The translations under genes were made by a program, and so were the position numbers. The notes under the pieces are model-generated. The model was not told where the DNA came from and did not search any database. It was given only the letters and a program-made list of their open reading frames with translations. Below are positions 16,553 through 25,508 of a DNA stretch of 45,385 nucleotides, one piece after another; within the stretch, counting starts at the first letter, position 1, and each line of letters begins with the position of its first letter. Source of the DNA: an uncultured Treponema sp. (GTDB taxonomy: Bacteria; Spirochaetota; Spirochaetia; Treponematales; Treponemataceae); contig CAMNDY010000013.1 of the NCBI GenBank assembly GCA_946535985.1, positions 1-45,385 of the forward strand, written 5' to 3'.

Positions 16553-17434
16553 ATGAAAAAATTATTATTTTTGACAATCGTTTTTATTACACTTTTGGCT
16601 TCTTGTACAACAACTAGAAAAATCAAGGTTGATGATCTTGAAGATGATGTATTTGTTATTAATAAAGTTGTGTTAACTTCCAACACTATCAGACCTACAG
16701 ACGAAGAACTTGTCACTATTTTCCAGTCTTTGCCTTATCTTAAGGTTTGTGATCTGGTAGAAGAAAAAACAGATATAGTCCTTGATTCATACCTTATTGA
16801 TTACGAAACTATTTCAGAAAACATAGAATATACATACCTTTGCGATGCAGAAACTGATGAAGTATTAGAAGAACTTCCTGAATGGGAGCTTAATCTGCAG
16901 GCTGATGAAGAAACCACACAGTTCTGCACCCTCTACTTTACTATGGATCCTCCGGACGGATTTCTTGCAGTAAAGGCCGTAATGCATACAAGTCAGGTTA
17001 TTCCTTCTGAAAAAGAAGATAAAGAAGACAAAATCATTAATCTTCAAACTTCTGTTTCCGGTACCTTTGAAAAGTGGACCTTTAAAAATATATTTGTAGA
17101 CCCACGTTCATGTGCACTTATTAAATTTCATAAAAACATTGAACCAACCTTTATTCAAAACGAACTTTTCTCTGCTTATAAAGTTCTTAATGGCCAGGAT
17201 AAAGGCTATCTTGCTGTAAACATCAGGGAACCAATAGAAATCCGCTGTAATATTAATGATCCCGGAAATCTCTTCTTTTCTCCTGCAGAGATTTACAACG
17301 CTTCTTTTACAGAAACCTTCCAGCCTGGAAAAAGCTATTATATAAAATATAAGCTTAAGAGAGTTTCTCCGGATTCAACTAACTGGATTGTAAAGTTTAA
17401 GATTAAGGAAGAAAAACCAAATCTTTCAAAATAA
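16553..17434 (+). CDS. Hypothetical lipoprotein
   Basis: 293 residues. It has a typical lipoprotein signal: MKKLL, a hydrophobic stretch and the lipobox LLASC, with Cys18 as the predicted lipidated residue. The remainder is acidic, beta-rich looking, with no domain recognised. The segment FCTLYFTMDPPDGFLAVKAV and a C-terminal GKSYYIKYKLKRVSPDSTNW suggest an extracytoplasmic beta-sandwich. It is transcribed alone from its own promoter and converges exactly with the GH57-like gene: the two stop codons touch with no base between them. Confidence 0.75.
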   Translation: MKKLLFLTIVFITLLASCTTTRKIKVDDLEDDVFVINKVVLTSNTIRPTDEELVTIFQSLPYLKVCDLVEEKTDIVLDSYLIDYETISENIEYTYLCDAETDEVLEELPEWELNLQADEETTQFCTLYFTMDPPDGFLAVKAVMHTSQVIPSEKEDKEDKIINLQTSVSGTFEKWTFKNIFVDPRSCALIKFHKNIEPTFIQNELFSAYKVLNGQDKGYLAVNIREPIEIRCNINDPGNLFFSPAEIYNASFTETFQPGKSYYIKYKLKRVSPDSTNWIVKFKIKEEKPNLSK

Positions 17435-19447
17435 TCAGTTTTCTTTCTTTGCTTTTTTTACAGATGTAATTGTAAAGTTTATAGTTTTCTCTGTTTCTTT
17501 GCCGCTTTCTATATCTATGTCCCAATATAAAGTGGAAACAAAGGTTGCGGCTGTAGTCATAAGTTTGCTTGTTATAAAATCAGGGCGGTGGAAAATGAGC
17601 GGAGAATAAAAATATCCGCAGTTTTCGTTTGGTTCAAAAGCAAAGGAAACTCCCCTTTTTGTATCTGTAAGGCGGACAACATCTAAAGCCTTCATACCTT
17701 CTTTTAGATTTATTTCTTTTGTAGAAGCTTTTGGATCAATTATCTGAACCTTTTCTTTATCTGCAACTTCAATATTAAAATAACTTACCAGGCCGTTTTC
17801 AAAGTTAACATCAGCAAAGTTAGATTCAACAGCAAATTTTAATTGTAATGGTTTAGAACTTTCGTTTTTCAAAATATATTGAACACTTAACCCGTTTGAA
17901 TTAAATATATATTTTTTTCTAAGACTAACCTTTTGATGTGTCGGTTTATATTCAGCCTCTGCTAAAAGCTGCAATTCTTTACGGCTGGCTGATAATTTTA
18001 CTTCTTTATAATAAATTCGAGAGAAAACCCCATCACCTGCGGCTTCGCCATTAATATAGCGGTCAAACTGGTCATTTCCAAAAAGATGATCTATAAAAAG
18101 TCCGCGGTTATAGTTATCGTCGGCGCCATCATATTCAAAAACCCGGTTTAAGTTATCTGCATAGTTTCCGCAGTTTTTCATAACATCAAGTTCCTGAACA
18201 GCCCCTCCTAAAAGCGAAACATAGGCAAAATAATTTTGCATGCTGCAGATATATTCATTAATTCCGTCGTTTGTATAATCAAAGCGGCTTATATTTTCTG
18301 TAAACTTACCACTGTCGCGAATAAATTTTTCGGCGGTAATAAGGCTTCTGTAAGCATTCTGGCGATGCATTGTATTTGCATAAGGTCCATTCATTGTACA
18401 CAAAACTGCACATCCATCCTGGGCTTCCAGAAGCATTTCGCGTGCAGCCTTTTTGCGCATTTTATCTTTCTTAAATTGATTAATAAGAATTGTCATATAA
18501 GTTATGCGGTTGTAAAGATTTCTGCAGCTCTTATAATTATCCATAAAATTATAAACAGTATTCTTAAAGCTGGTACGGTTTCTGTCGCGAACAAGATATC
18601 CGCACCAGTTATCAAGCATTCTGTTCATGGCAGTTGGAATATATGCAGGCACTTTGATATCCTGATTTTTTCTGTATTCGTCTATAGTGCCCGTTTTAAT
18701 TCTTGAATCAGGTAAAGATTTTAAGTATGTATCAAACTGTTCAAACCACTTAGCTGCTATAAGTTCTGACATTGTCTGATAATTCATACTAAGTATTACA
18801 ATTTTATCCGGTGTAATCTGGTAATAATCATCCTGCTTTTCTGTTTTTTCCACTGCTTTTAAAATATTCTTTGCAAAAATCTCAGCCGGCATATCGGCAG
18901 GTGGTATGAACTCATTATAATACGGGAATATTTCAACAGATTTTCCAAAATCATGCATTATGTTATACAAAAAGTTTCTTTTGTTTTCAGGAATTGAACA
19001 GCTGTCTAACAAAGTATATTTTATACCACAGGTCTGCAAATTATTTACAAGAGAAGAATCCCAGATATCTCCAAAAAGCGTAATTCCTCGCGGAAGTTTT
19101 CCAACTGTTTGACGGATTTCTGTAGAAAGCATGTCTATCTGGGTGTTGCGGTCCACAGAAAAAAGAAGAGGTAAAACCGGTGCATAAAAACCACCGCCCA
19201 GTATTTCTACCTGATTGCGTTCTACAAGCTCTTTTATAATTGTTAAAAATTCATTCCGCTTTTTCTTGTAATAAAGAAGCTGAGGACCTGTGAAAGAAAA
19301 TGTAAATTTAAAATCGGGATGTGAATAAAGAAAACGTGCTAAAGGCTTGTATACTGTCTGGTACATTTTGTCGTATTCATCCGGGTTGTCGGAATATACA
19401 GACACTGACCTGAAATTGAAGCAAACGTATATTGAATCCATATCCAC
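17435..19447 (-). CDS. GH57-like protein lacking catalytic residues (putative pseudoenzyme)
   Basis: 670 residues laid out like family GH57 4-alpha-glucanotransferases/alpha-amylases: an N-terminal (beta/alpha)7-type domain with EILGGGFYAPVLPLL (residues 81-95), a helical middle, and a C-terminal beta-domain from about residue 430. The GH57 signatures that carry catalysis are changed. The HxHQP block reads CFNFRSV; the nucleophile block (usually ...ERVWEP) reads LFGDIWDS, with Gly126 where the Glu should be; the acid/base block (usually DDGEKFG) reads SMNYQTM. These alignments are from memory. GTG 19447 is chosen because GGGGAG lies 8 nt upstream. No signal peptide is seen, so it should be cytoplasmic, possibly binding glycogen or regulating its turnover. 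Confidence 0.7.
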   Translation of the reverse strand: MDMDSIYVCFNFRSVSVYSDNPDEYDKMYQTVYKPLARFLYSHPDFKFTFSFTGPQLLYYKKKRNEFLTIIKELVERNQVEILGGGFYAPVLPLLFSVDRNTQIDMLSTEIRQTVGKLPRGITLFGDIWDSSLVNNLQTCGIKYTLLDSCSIPENKRNFLYNIMHDFGKSVEIFPYYNEFIPPADMPAEIFAKNILKAVEKTEKQDDYYQITPDKIVILSMNYQTMSELIAAKWFEQFDTYLKSLPDSRIKTGTIDEYRKNQDIKVPAYIPTAMNRMLDNWCGYLVRDRNRTSFKNTVYNFMDNYKSCRNLYNRITYMTILINQFKKDKMRKKAAREMLLEAQDGCAVLCTMNGPYANTMHRQNAYRSLITAEKFIRDSGKFTENISRFDYTNDGINEYICSMQNYFAYVSLLGGAVQELDVMKNCGNYADNLNRVFEYDGADDNYNRGLFIDHLFGNDQFDRYINGEAAGDGVFSRIYYKEVKLSASRKELQLLAEAEYKPTHQKVSLRKKYIFNSNGLSVQYILKNESSKPLQLKFAVESNFADVNFENGLVSYFNIEVADKEKVQIIDPKASTKEINLKEGMKALDVVRLTDTKRGVSFAFEPNENCGYFYSPLIFHRPDFITSKLMTTAATFVSTLYWDIDIESGKETEKTINFTITSVKKAKKEN

Positions 19448-19506
19448 ATATACGGCTCCCCACCCTTTTTGCCGCGACTTTCTCCTATTTTACAATTTTT
19501 TATATT

Positions 19507-19537
19507 AAAAAAAAGGATTATTCCCCTAAAATATCCT
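19507..19537 (-). terminator. Probable terminator of the Rnf-like operon
   Basis: On the minus strand GGATATT...AATAATCC forms a stem with one bulged base, followed by eight T. It lies immediately after the last (RnfB-like) gene. Confidence 0.6.
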
Positions 19538-19538
19538 G

Positions 19539-20150
19539 TTATTTCTTAATAATATCTTTAAATATTCTATAACAAGTTGCCCATATTTTAAAGTGTTTTT
19601 TTTCATTCCAGACAACTTTTTGTGTTTTTAATTCATCTGAACAGCCTGAATTTTCATCTGACTTATTTGCACACAAGGTATATTCCTTTGTATTTTTTGG
19701 AATAAGACGGATTATGTGTAATGGACAAATATCAACACATTTTCCGCAGCCAATACAAAGATTTGAAATGACTGCAGTATTATTTTTTATATAAACAGCA
19801 TGCTGTGTACAGATTTTTTTACAGTCTCCAAGTCCAATGCAGGCAAATTTACATGGAGTTCCTGTTCCTGAATACTGATGAACAAGAGCACAGGAATAAG
19901 AATCATTGAATATCTTTCGTTTCATTTCGAATTTTTTATCACAGGAACATAAAACGACAGCTTTCATATCAGATTTTTCATTTTTCTGTTTAACAGATTT
20001 TATATATTCAACTTCAGAATCTGCAATAATAGGATCTTCTTTAATTTTATTCTGATTATGAATTGAAGGAAAAAGAATATAAAAAAGAAACATAAGAAGG
20101 ATTGCTACAATGAGAATTACAATTATAAATAAGATTATTGAAAAAATCAT
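19539..20150 (-). CDS. RnfB-like ferredoxin subunit, truncated form
   Basis: 203 residues: an N-terminal membrane anchor (residues 1-29), then the RnfB ferredoxin core. Cys100/104/110/114 (in CKFACIGLGDCKKIC) and Cys132/135/138/142 (in CIGCGKCVDIC) can hold two [4Fe-4S] clusters. Canonical RnfB has an extra N-terminal four-cysteine module (DCGACGYPGC type) and often further C-terminal clusters. Both are absent here; only scattered cysteines (68, 70, 87, 160, 170) remain. RnfB receives electrons from reduced ferredoxin at the cytoplasmic face. It is the last gene of the operon and overlaps the RnfA-like gene by 4 nt. Confidence 0.8.
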   Translation of the reverse strand: MIFSIILFIIVILIVAILLMFLFYILFPSIHNQNKIKEDPIIADSEVEYIKSVKQKNEKSDMKAVVLCSCDKKFEMKRKIFNDSYSCALVHQYSGTGTPCKFACIGLGDCKKICTQHAVYIKNNTAVISNLCIGCGKCVDICPLHIIRLIPKNTKEYTLCANKSDENSGCSDELKTQKVVWNEKKHFKIWATCYRIFKDIIKK

Positions 20151-20701
20151 TGGAAAACCTCCGGATTAAACCAGGCAACATCCCAGCAGGAAAGACCAAT
20201 AAGTAATATTGCAAGATAAAGGAATAATCTGCAAAAAATTGCATCAGAAGTTGTATCACTGTTGCGTTTTCTAAATGCCATTATAAAAGGAATAATTCCT
20301 ACAATTGCTAAAAGGCATCCGGCCGAAATAAAAATTGTATTTGGAATAGAAACACTTTCAGAAACAGAAAGCAATATAACAAGATATGAAATAACAAATT
20401 CTGCAGAAGATTTTCCTGTTGTAAGTCTTATAAGGGCTTCCAGAAAAGCGTTTATACAAACATATACAAGGAAACAAATTAAAGGCATAAGCTCTGTAAT
20501 TTTGAGCGGAATAAGAATACCTTTTGTTATAAGCCATCCCAAAATTGCGGAAATCAGAATTGAAATAACTATTTTGCTGCAATAAGTAATACTTTTTAAT
20601 TTTTCAAATTTTGAGTCAAGGATTTTATTTGTTCCAATGCCCATGAACAGTATGACACTTGCAAAGAAAAGGTAATAAAGGAAGGTACTCATCAAATTCA
20701 T
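20147..20701 (-). CDS. RnfA-like membrane subunit
   Basis: 184 residues with about six transmembrane helices, matching RnfA/NqrE in size and operon position. The paired RnfA and RnfE subunits normally hold an intramembrane [2Fe-2S] cluster through a Cys in GxCP near residue 25 and one in NCAVLG. Here the first region reads ILFMGIGTNK with no Cys. The second (MPLICFLVYVCINAF) contains cysteines, but not in the usual register. It is embedded in the operon with 4-nt overlaps on both sides. Identification rests on position, length and topology more than on motifs. Confidence 0.7.
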   Translation of the reverse strand: MNLMSTFLYYLFFASVILFMGIGTNKILDSKFEKLKSITYCSKIVISILISAILGWLITKGILIPLKITELMPLICFLVYVCINAFLEALIRLTTGKSSAEFVISYLVILLSVSESVSIPNTIFISAGCLLAIVGIIPFIMAFRKRNSDTTSDAIFCRLFLYLAILLIGLSCWDVAWFNPEVFQ

Positions 20702-21315
20702 TTGTTTTCCTCCACCTTATCCATAATGTCAAATCTGTTGCGTACAAAAATATGAATATAAAGTAATACAGAAGAAAGAATTAAAGCTCCAGGAATTGAA
20801 GCCATAATTGAGAAAAATCCAAGATTATCTGGAGAAATAATTACTTTTTCATAAATCTGGTGTGCTTTTCCAAAGAAAGTAAAAGTTCCATAACCTGCAA
20901 GATCCCTCAGTAAGAAATAAAGAAGAACATATATTGAGAATGTAAGCACATGAATCATATTAAGCTTTAGTCTTTTTGGAAGCGGGTCTTCTCTGTTTGA
21001 AAAAATATATCCAAAACTGAATACAGAAATTGGTGTTAAATAAATCATAAGACCTAAGGTGAGCATTACTTCCGGGCAAATTAAAATCATAATCTGCCTG
21101 TATAAAATAGTTGCAGCTATCATCATTATAAGAATAATTAAAGTATTAAGCTCATCAAGCTTCATCTTTTTAACCAGTGAATTAATTACTGTACCAATGA
21201 GCATAATAAGATTGAGCTCCAGTACAAGGGCAACTCCGTAAACAAAACGTCCGGGAGCGGGAACCAGAACTGCAAGAATTGTAGCAATCAAAACATATAT
21301 AGATCTTCTTTTCAT
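20698..21315 (-). CDS. RnfE-like membrane subunit
   Basis: 205 residues and about six transmembrane helices, in the RnfE position between the G- and A-like genes. The conserved RnfE motifs (GLCPTLA, NCIILGRAEAF) are not visible; the corresponding stretch seems to be YLTPISVFSFGYIFSNRED, without Cys. The only Cys is in ILICPEV near residue 80. The call is therefore by context. If RnfE-like, it should lack its half of the intramembrane iron-sulfur site. Confidence 0.6.
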   Translation of the reverse strand: MKRRSIYVLIATILAVLVPAPGRFVYGVALVLELNLIMLIGTVINSLVKKMKLDELNTLIILIMMIAATILYRQIMILICPEVMLTLGLMIYLTPISVFSFGYIFSNREDPLPKRLKLNMIHVLTFSIYVLLYFLLRDLAGYGTFTFFGKAHQIYEKVIISPDNLGFFSIMASIPGALILSSVLLYIHIFVRNRFDIMDKVEENK

Positions 21316-21324
21316 TTACATTTC

Positions 21325-21786
21325 CTATTTTTTTAGAATTGAAGGAACTAATTCCTGCCAGTATTCTCTACGTTTGTCTGATTTATTGTTCATCAGCTGA
21401 TTTTGAATTCTACCATGAAGTGAAGAATATCCTATAAAATCTACAGAATCATCATTATGATTATAAATATAAACAGCAGGAATTGGCCCGTAATAATTTA
21501 CAATTCTGACTATGATTACACTTTTTTCTGCGCTATCTTTACTATCTGATAATTTATAAGCAGCACAGTTCACTGTTACAGGCTTTTTAATTTCTATAGG
21601 TTCTTCTACCTTCCATCGGTCTGCTTCTTTTTCATCAAGAACTTTCTGCACTGTTATAGCAAGATTATTGTTCCAGGACTTTCTTGCAACAATAATAAAA
21701 TATGATAAAACAGAAAAAACTACGAGAAGGATAAGAATAAAAAATGCATAATTTTTGAAAAACTTTTTGTTACTAATTTCCTGCAT
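21325..21786 (-). CDS. RnfG-like subunit lacking the flavinylation motif
   Basis: 153 residues: one N-terminal membrane helix (about 13-31) and a periplasmic domain. NYYGPIPAVYIYNHNDD followed by FIGYSSLHGR resembles the start of an FMN_bind domain (GYxGpI...), but the protein ends before the (D)xxSGATxTS motif whose threonine receives FMN in RnfG/NqrC. Usual RnfG length is 180-210 residues. The gene overlaps the RnfD-like gene by 14 nt and is followed after 9 nt by the RnfE-like gene. It is either a degenerate RnfG or a structural remnant retained for assembly. Confidence 0.6.
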   Translation of the reverse strand: MQEISNKKFFKNYAFFILILLVVFSVLSYFIIVARKSWNNNLAITVQKVLDEKEADRWKVEEPIEIKKPVTVNCAAYKLSDSKDSAEKSVIIVRIVNYYGPIPAVYIYNHNDDSVDFIGYSSLHGRIQNQLMNNKSDKRREYWQELVPSILKK

Positions 21787-22864
21787 TCAAAAGCTCCTTA
21801 TCAATAGGACTGATTCTTGTCATTTTATGCATAAGATAATCCATTCGTTTTTCTTCAATAAGTCTTATAAGCAGATTTATTATATTGCAGATTATAATTA
21901 CATAAATCATACCAATTGGAGAAGTTCCACAACCTACTGTAATAAATGCATAAAGACCGGCAATTACAGCGTATATGATTTTTCCAATTATAGTCATAGG
22001 GTGCGTTCCAAACCATTGTATGAGGAATACCGCTGTAAATAAAGTTCCGCTTGTTAAAAGTGCAAGAAGCACATCACCCTGATTAAATTCTCCGCCGGAA
22101 ACATATGGGAAAAACAATCTTATCAAGAAAAGATAAACAAAAAGAAAGATTGATGGTATGAGCATTGAAAATGAATTGTCAGAAAAAAGAACAAGAGATG
22201 CAATTATTGTAAGCAGATTAAATCTGAATGCCGGAATAACAGAGTTTGTATCCCACAGCATAGATAAGATTCCCTGAGGAAGCGTTACCTTAAAATTATT
22301 TAATATATTTGAATTCAAAAAGTTAGTAAGCGTAATATCAAAATCGTAAACTGGGAAAACACCATTATTTATGAGCTGAACAGAAGGATTTTTTACGCTG
22401 AAGAGATCTGGTGTAATTAAAAATTCCGGGAAATAAACTTTTCCTATAAAATATGCAATAAGTACAGAAACACTTACAATATTAATCCAGAAATTTTCAG
22501 ATGATTCAAATACATATTTAAAAATAATAAGTGTTCCAAAAGAAACTAACAAGGCTGTAAAAGGTGGATAATTTTGAGGAAGCAGCATTCCTATTAAAAT
22601 GCCATGTATTAAATTTGTAAGTGATAAAAACTTATTTTTCCTTGTTAAGAAAAAATGAATTAAACTTGCAAGAAGAGAGCCAATAGCAGAACATGAAATT
22701 ACAATTATGGCATTATAACTTTTTGTAAAAAACAAAACTATAATTTGAAGCGAAAGCAATACCAGAATACGTAATGAAACAGCAGAAATAGAAGGCTTTT
22801 CATAAATATAAGGCTTAAGAGAAACTCTTTTATTTTGCAACAAATCTGATTTATCTTTATTCAT
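21773..22864 (-). CDS. RnfD-like membrane subunit
   Basis: 363 residues with eight to ten membrane helices, as in RnfD/NqrB. The C-terminal part aligns by eye with RnfD (SGTLFTAVFLIQWFGTHPMT, normally ...FFMATDPVTSPMT), but the Asp of TDPVT is replaced. The covalent FMN motif (SGATPL type) is not recognisable; the closest stretch is FDITLTNFLN. It overlaps both neighbours (8 nt with the C-like gene, 14 nt with the G-like gene), so the operon is translationally coupled. In canonical Rnf this subunit carries a flavin and part of the ion channel. Confidence 0.75.
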   Translation of the reverse strand: MNKDKSDLLQNKRVSLKPYIYEKPSISAVSLRILVLLSLQIIVLFFTKSYNAIIVISCSAIGSLLASLIHFFLTRKNKFLSLTNLIHGILIGMLLPQNYPPFTALLVSFGTLIIFKYVFESSENFWINIVSVSVLIAYFIGKVYFPEFLITPDLFSVKNPSVQLINNGVFPVYDFDITLTNFLNSNILNNFKVTLPQGILSMLWDTNSVIPAFRFNLLTIIASLVLFSDNSFSMLIPSIFLFVYLFLIRLFFPYVSGGEFNQGDVLLALLTSGTLFTAVFLIQWFGTHPMTIIGKIIYAVIAGLYAFITVGCGTSPIGMIYVIIICNIINLLIRLIEEKRMDYLMHKMTRISPIDKELLNAGN

Positions 22865-24116
22865 TTTTATCCAGCTTATTTTTTATCATAGTAATTACCT
22901 GGCACAAAGGTATTCTTGCCTGGCATACAGTATTACAACGACCACAATTTATACACATTGTTGCGGTCATAAGAAAATCTTCAGGAACATTGCTTTTTTT
23001 GTAAGCATATTCATAAAGAATATCAGGAGCAATTCCAACAGGACAATTATACCTGCAGGCTCCACACTTAATGCATGAATATACCTGACTGTCTGTAGAA
23101 TTATTTTTTGAAAGAAATTCAACAGACTTAACATATTTTGTAATTGGAATATCAAGAGAGTTTACAGAGTTTCCGCAAAGTTTTCCATTTATGATTACTG
23201 CAGAAAGTTTTTTTGCAAAACCTCCTAACTGCTTTACAACATCTCTAAGTGTATAACCAAGCTTAACATTTAAAAAGCATGAAACAGGAATTGAGTTTCC
23301 TGTAAAATTGATATGTCTTGAAAGAACTGGTTCATCAAAAACAACAGCATTATAAATGTCATAAAGAGTATAAGAGTCAACAAAAAAATCATAGCGGGAA
23401 ACAGAAAGAGGACAATTTCTGCTCATTGATTTATTGTAAGCATTTATAATTCCGTGCTTGAATCCATTTGTAAAAGTTTTTGTATCCAGGCCAAGATAAT
23501 ATATTCCCTGCTTTTCATCATTTTCCAGTTTGCGCTTTTTAATTTCTTTGTTATTTAAAACAAAAAGTATTCCGTTTGCATCTGTAATTTTTGCAAGAAT
23601 TTTTGCGCCCTGATAAATCTGATCAAAATAAAAATTTGTCATCAGAGAATCGGTAATGCGCATTGTATCTTCATCAAAAAGTCTTACAACAATGGTCTTT
23701 GATTTTTTACGCAAAAAGGATTTTATCTGCTCGGTAACCGGTACCGATTTAGTACAGGAAAAAACGTTTACAATTCCTTTATCATGAAGCTTTTGTTCAA
23801 GACTTGCCGGACTAAGGTTCTGCCATTCTTCTTCTTTATGCTTTTTTCCAAGATAAGAAAAGCTTCCGTGCATATTAATTATAAGAGCTTTTTCAATTTT
23901 TCCATCAGGGCAGTTTACAGAACATAAATCGGTTACAGTTCCGGGAATTGGTGAATGAATTACAGAAATGTCAGAACTTGCAATAATCTGCCCTTCCTGA
24001 ACTTCTTCTCCAATTTTAATAACAGGCTTGCAATATACATCTTTTTCCTGCATAAGAGGCATTACAACTGTTTTTGGTAAAAAGGCATTTTCTGTATGTT
24101 TATAATTTTGAATCAT
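22857..24116 (-). CDS. RnfC-like peripheral subunit without the NADH/FMN motif
   Basis: 419 residues. The N-terminal biotinyl-lipoyl-like RnfC domain is clear (KPVIKIGEEVQEGQIIASSD, then HSPIPGTVTDL). Two [4Fe-4S] clusters lie near the C-terminus: Cys348/351/354/358 and Cys388/391/394/398. In between, canonical RnfC has a Nuo51-type flavin/NADH loop GLGGAGFPTH and NGAECEPY. Here the matching places read GIVNVFSCTKSVPVTEQI and VVRLFDEDTM, so NADH and FMN binding are probably lost. It overlaps the upstream membrane-protein gene by 4 nt and the RnfD-like gene by 8 nt. Confidence 0.8.
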   Translation of the reverse strand: MIQNYKHTENAFLPKTVVMPLMQEKDVYCKPVIKIGEEVQEGQIIASSDISVIHSPIPGTVTDLCSVNCPDGKIEKALIINMHGSFSYLGKKHKEEEWQNLSPASLEQKLHDKGIVNVFSCTKSVPVTEQIKSFLRKKSKTIVVRLFDEDTMRITDSLMTNFYFDQIYQGAKILAKITDANGILFVLNNKEIKKRKLENDEKQGIYYLGLDTKTFTNGFKHGIINAYNKSMSRNCPLSVSRYDFFVDSYTLYDIYNAVVFDEPVLSRHINFTGNSIPVSCFLNVKLGYTLRDVVKQLGGFAKKLSAVIINGKLCGNSVNSLDIPITKYVKSVEFLSKNNSTDSQVYSCIKCGACRYNCPVGIAPDILYEYAYKKSNVPEDFLMTATMCINCGRCNTVCQARIPLCQVITMIKNKLDKNE

Positions 24117-25501
24117 TTTTTACCACCCTTTCCTATAATAGCGGAAAAATAAATAAAAAGTAACATACAAAAGCATAATATCATCATAATTATGCTAAAA
24201 ATGCTTGTATTATATGAAGCAGACTTGATATATCCTGCAAAAAAATCATTTCCCTGATCTTTTATTACACTTTCTATTGAATAAAAATCAAGGGAATCAA
24301 TTTTGTCGTATATTTCATCTTTAAAGCTCTGGTTATAATACATGGTATAATTTTTTTGAGAAAGAATTCCGTCTTCTGTTTCGAATCTTGGATAAACTAC
24401 ATGATTTTCATCGTATTCCGAATTTCCGTTTATTGATTTGTAAGGGGCTGTAATGACATTCCAGTTCCAGCGGAAATAATCTTCTAAAAGAGGAAGCTTT
24501 GAATCGGCAGCTTCTGTTTTACCGGGAAGAAGGATTTTATCTTTATTTGAATTTCCTGCAATATTAAAGGAGCCCAGCAAAAAGTATGCAATAATTATAA
24601 TTGAACTTACAAGAATTACAGGCAGCACAAAGCCTGATTTTTTGCCATAAACCGAAACTCTTTTTGCAGAACAAATCAAAACAGGTTTAAACTCATATTT
24701 ATTATTTTTAGAAATATCAAAGCTTGTTCCTGCTAAGAATGCGCAGACCGTTCCTGCTAACATTACGATATAAATAATTCCCGATAATAATGAAACTGAA
24801 AAAGCTGCAAAAAAGGAAATACCTGCAGCAATAATAACTAAAAAATTATTTTTAAGGATTTTGTTGACAGCGCCCTTTCGGTTATAGATATTTGAAATTA
24901 TAAAAAGCAGTAATAAAACAATAATTACAGCAATTGCATTTGCATAAAAAGCATTACATAAACTGTATATACAGGGAAGAATTGCAGTAATTAAAAAAAG
25001 GCTTTTATGTCTTGAACAGAATGTAAGGATTACAGCAAGCGCAATTACAACAAGAGGAATAAGCCATAAATAAGAAAGTGTGCTGTCAATTCCGGCCTTG
25101 CTTCCGGCTTTATTTAATTGTTGAACTGCATTATCTATTTTTTTGCCATAATGGTCTGGAATATAATAAAGAGTATATTCTCCTTTGCTGTCGTAAAAAT
25201 AGTTTTGTCTGTCGTAAAGATATTTATTTTCTGGAGAAGAAATATTAATTTTGAGCATTGTTTCTTCAATTGAATTATGAGAAAGCATAATAGGAATGCG
25301 TTGATTTTTCAGGGAAACAAACTCACTTACACCACAATCATAAAAGATTTGATCTACATTTTGTGTAATGGTATCTGTTTTTATATAAACAATATTATAG
25401 TTTTTCCAGGTCTTGCCTTTTGGAATTGTGCGGAAAGTAATTGTTAGTATTGCTGTTATTAAAATCCCAAGCCAAGGGAGAACTTTTTTTATAATATTCA
25501 T
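24113..25501 (-). CDS. Uncharacterised multi-pass membrane protein heading the Rnf-like operon
   Basis: 462 residues, not recognised. An N-terminal helix (about 10-25) is followed by an extracytoplasmic domain to residue ~140, six or seven closely spaced helices to ~330, a second soluble domain (~330-430; contains LLEDYFRWNWNVITAPYKS) and a last helix near the C-terminus. No Fe-S, flavin or nucleotide motif is visible. It is coupled to the RnfC-like gene by a 4-nt overlap and starts 7 nt after the DUF212 gene, so it is probably a dedicated accessory or structural subunit of this Rnf variant. Conservation across Treponema would support this. Confidence 0.6.
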   Translation of the reverse strand: MNIIKKVLPWLGILITAILTITFRTIPKGKTWKNYNIVYIKTDTITQNVDQIFYDCGVSEFVSLKNQRIPIMLSHNSIEETMLKINISSPENKYLYDRQNYFYDSKGEYTLYYIPDHYGKKIDNAVQQLNKAGSKAGIDSTLSYLWLIPLVVIALAVILTFCSRHKSLFLITAILPCIYSLCNAFYANAIAVIIVLLLLFIISNIYNRKGAVNKILKNNFLVIIAAGISFFAAFSVSLLSGIIYIVMLAGTVCAFLAGTSFDISKNNKYEFKPVLICSAKRVSVYGKKSGFVLPVILVSSIIIIAYFLLGSFNIAGNSNKDKILLPGKTEAADSKLPLLEDYFRWNWNVITAPYKSINGNSEYDENHVVYPRFETEDGILSQKNYTMYYNQSFKDEIYDKIDSLDFYSIESVIKDQGNDFFAGYIKSASYNTSIFSIIMMILCFCMLLFIYFSAIIGKGGKK

Positions 25502-25508
25502 TTATAAT

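Noticed and set aside
18236..18706. 156-codon plus-strand open frame opposite the GH57-like gene
   Set aside because: Antisense shadow; composition follows the opposite-strand codons and no start signal is present.
19539..25501. Interpretation of the Rnf-like cluster as a simple pseudogene block
   Set aside because: All seven frames are intact, overlap by 4-14 nt and keep complete 4Fe-4S cysteine sets, which is unlike random decay.
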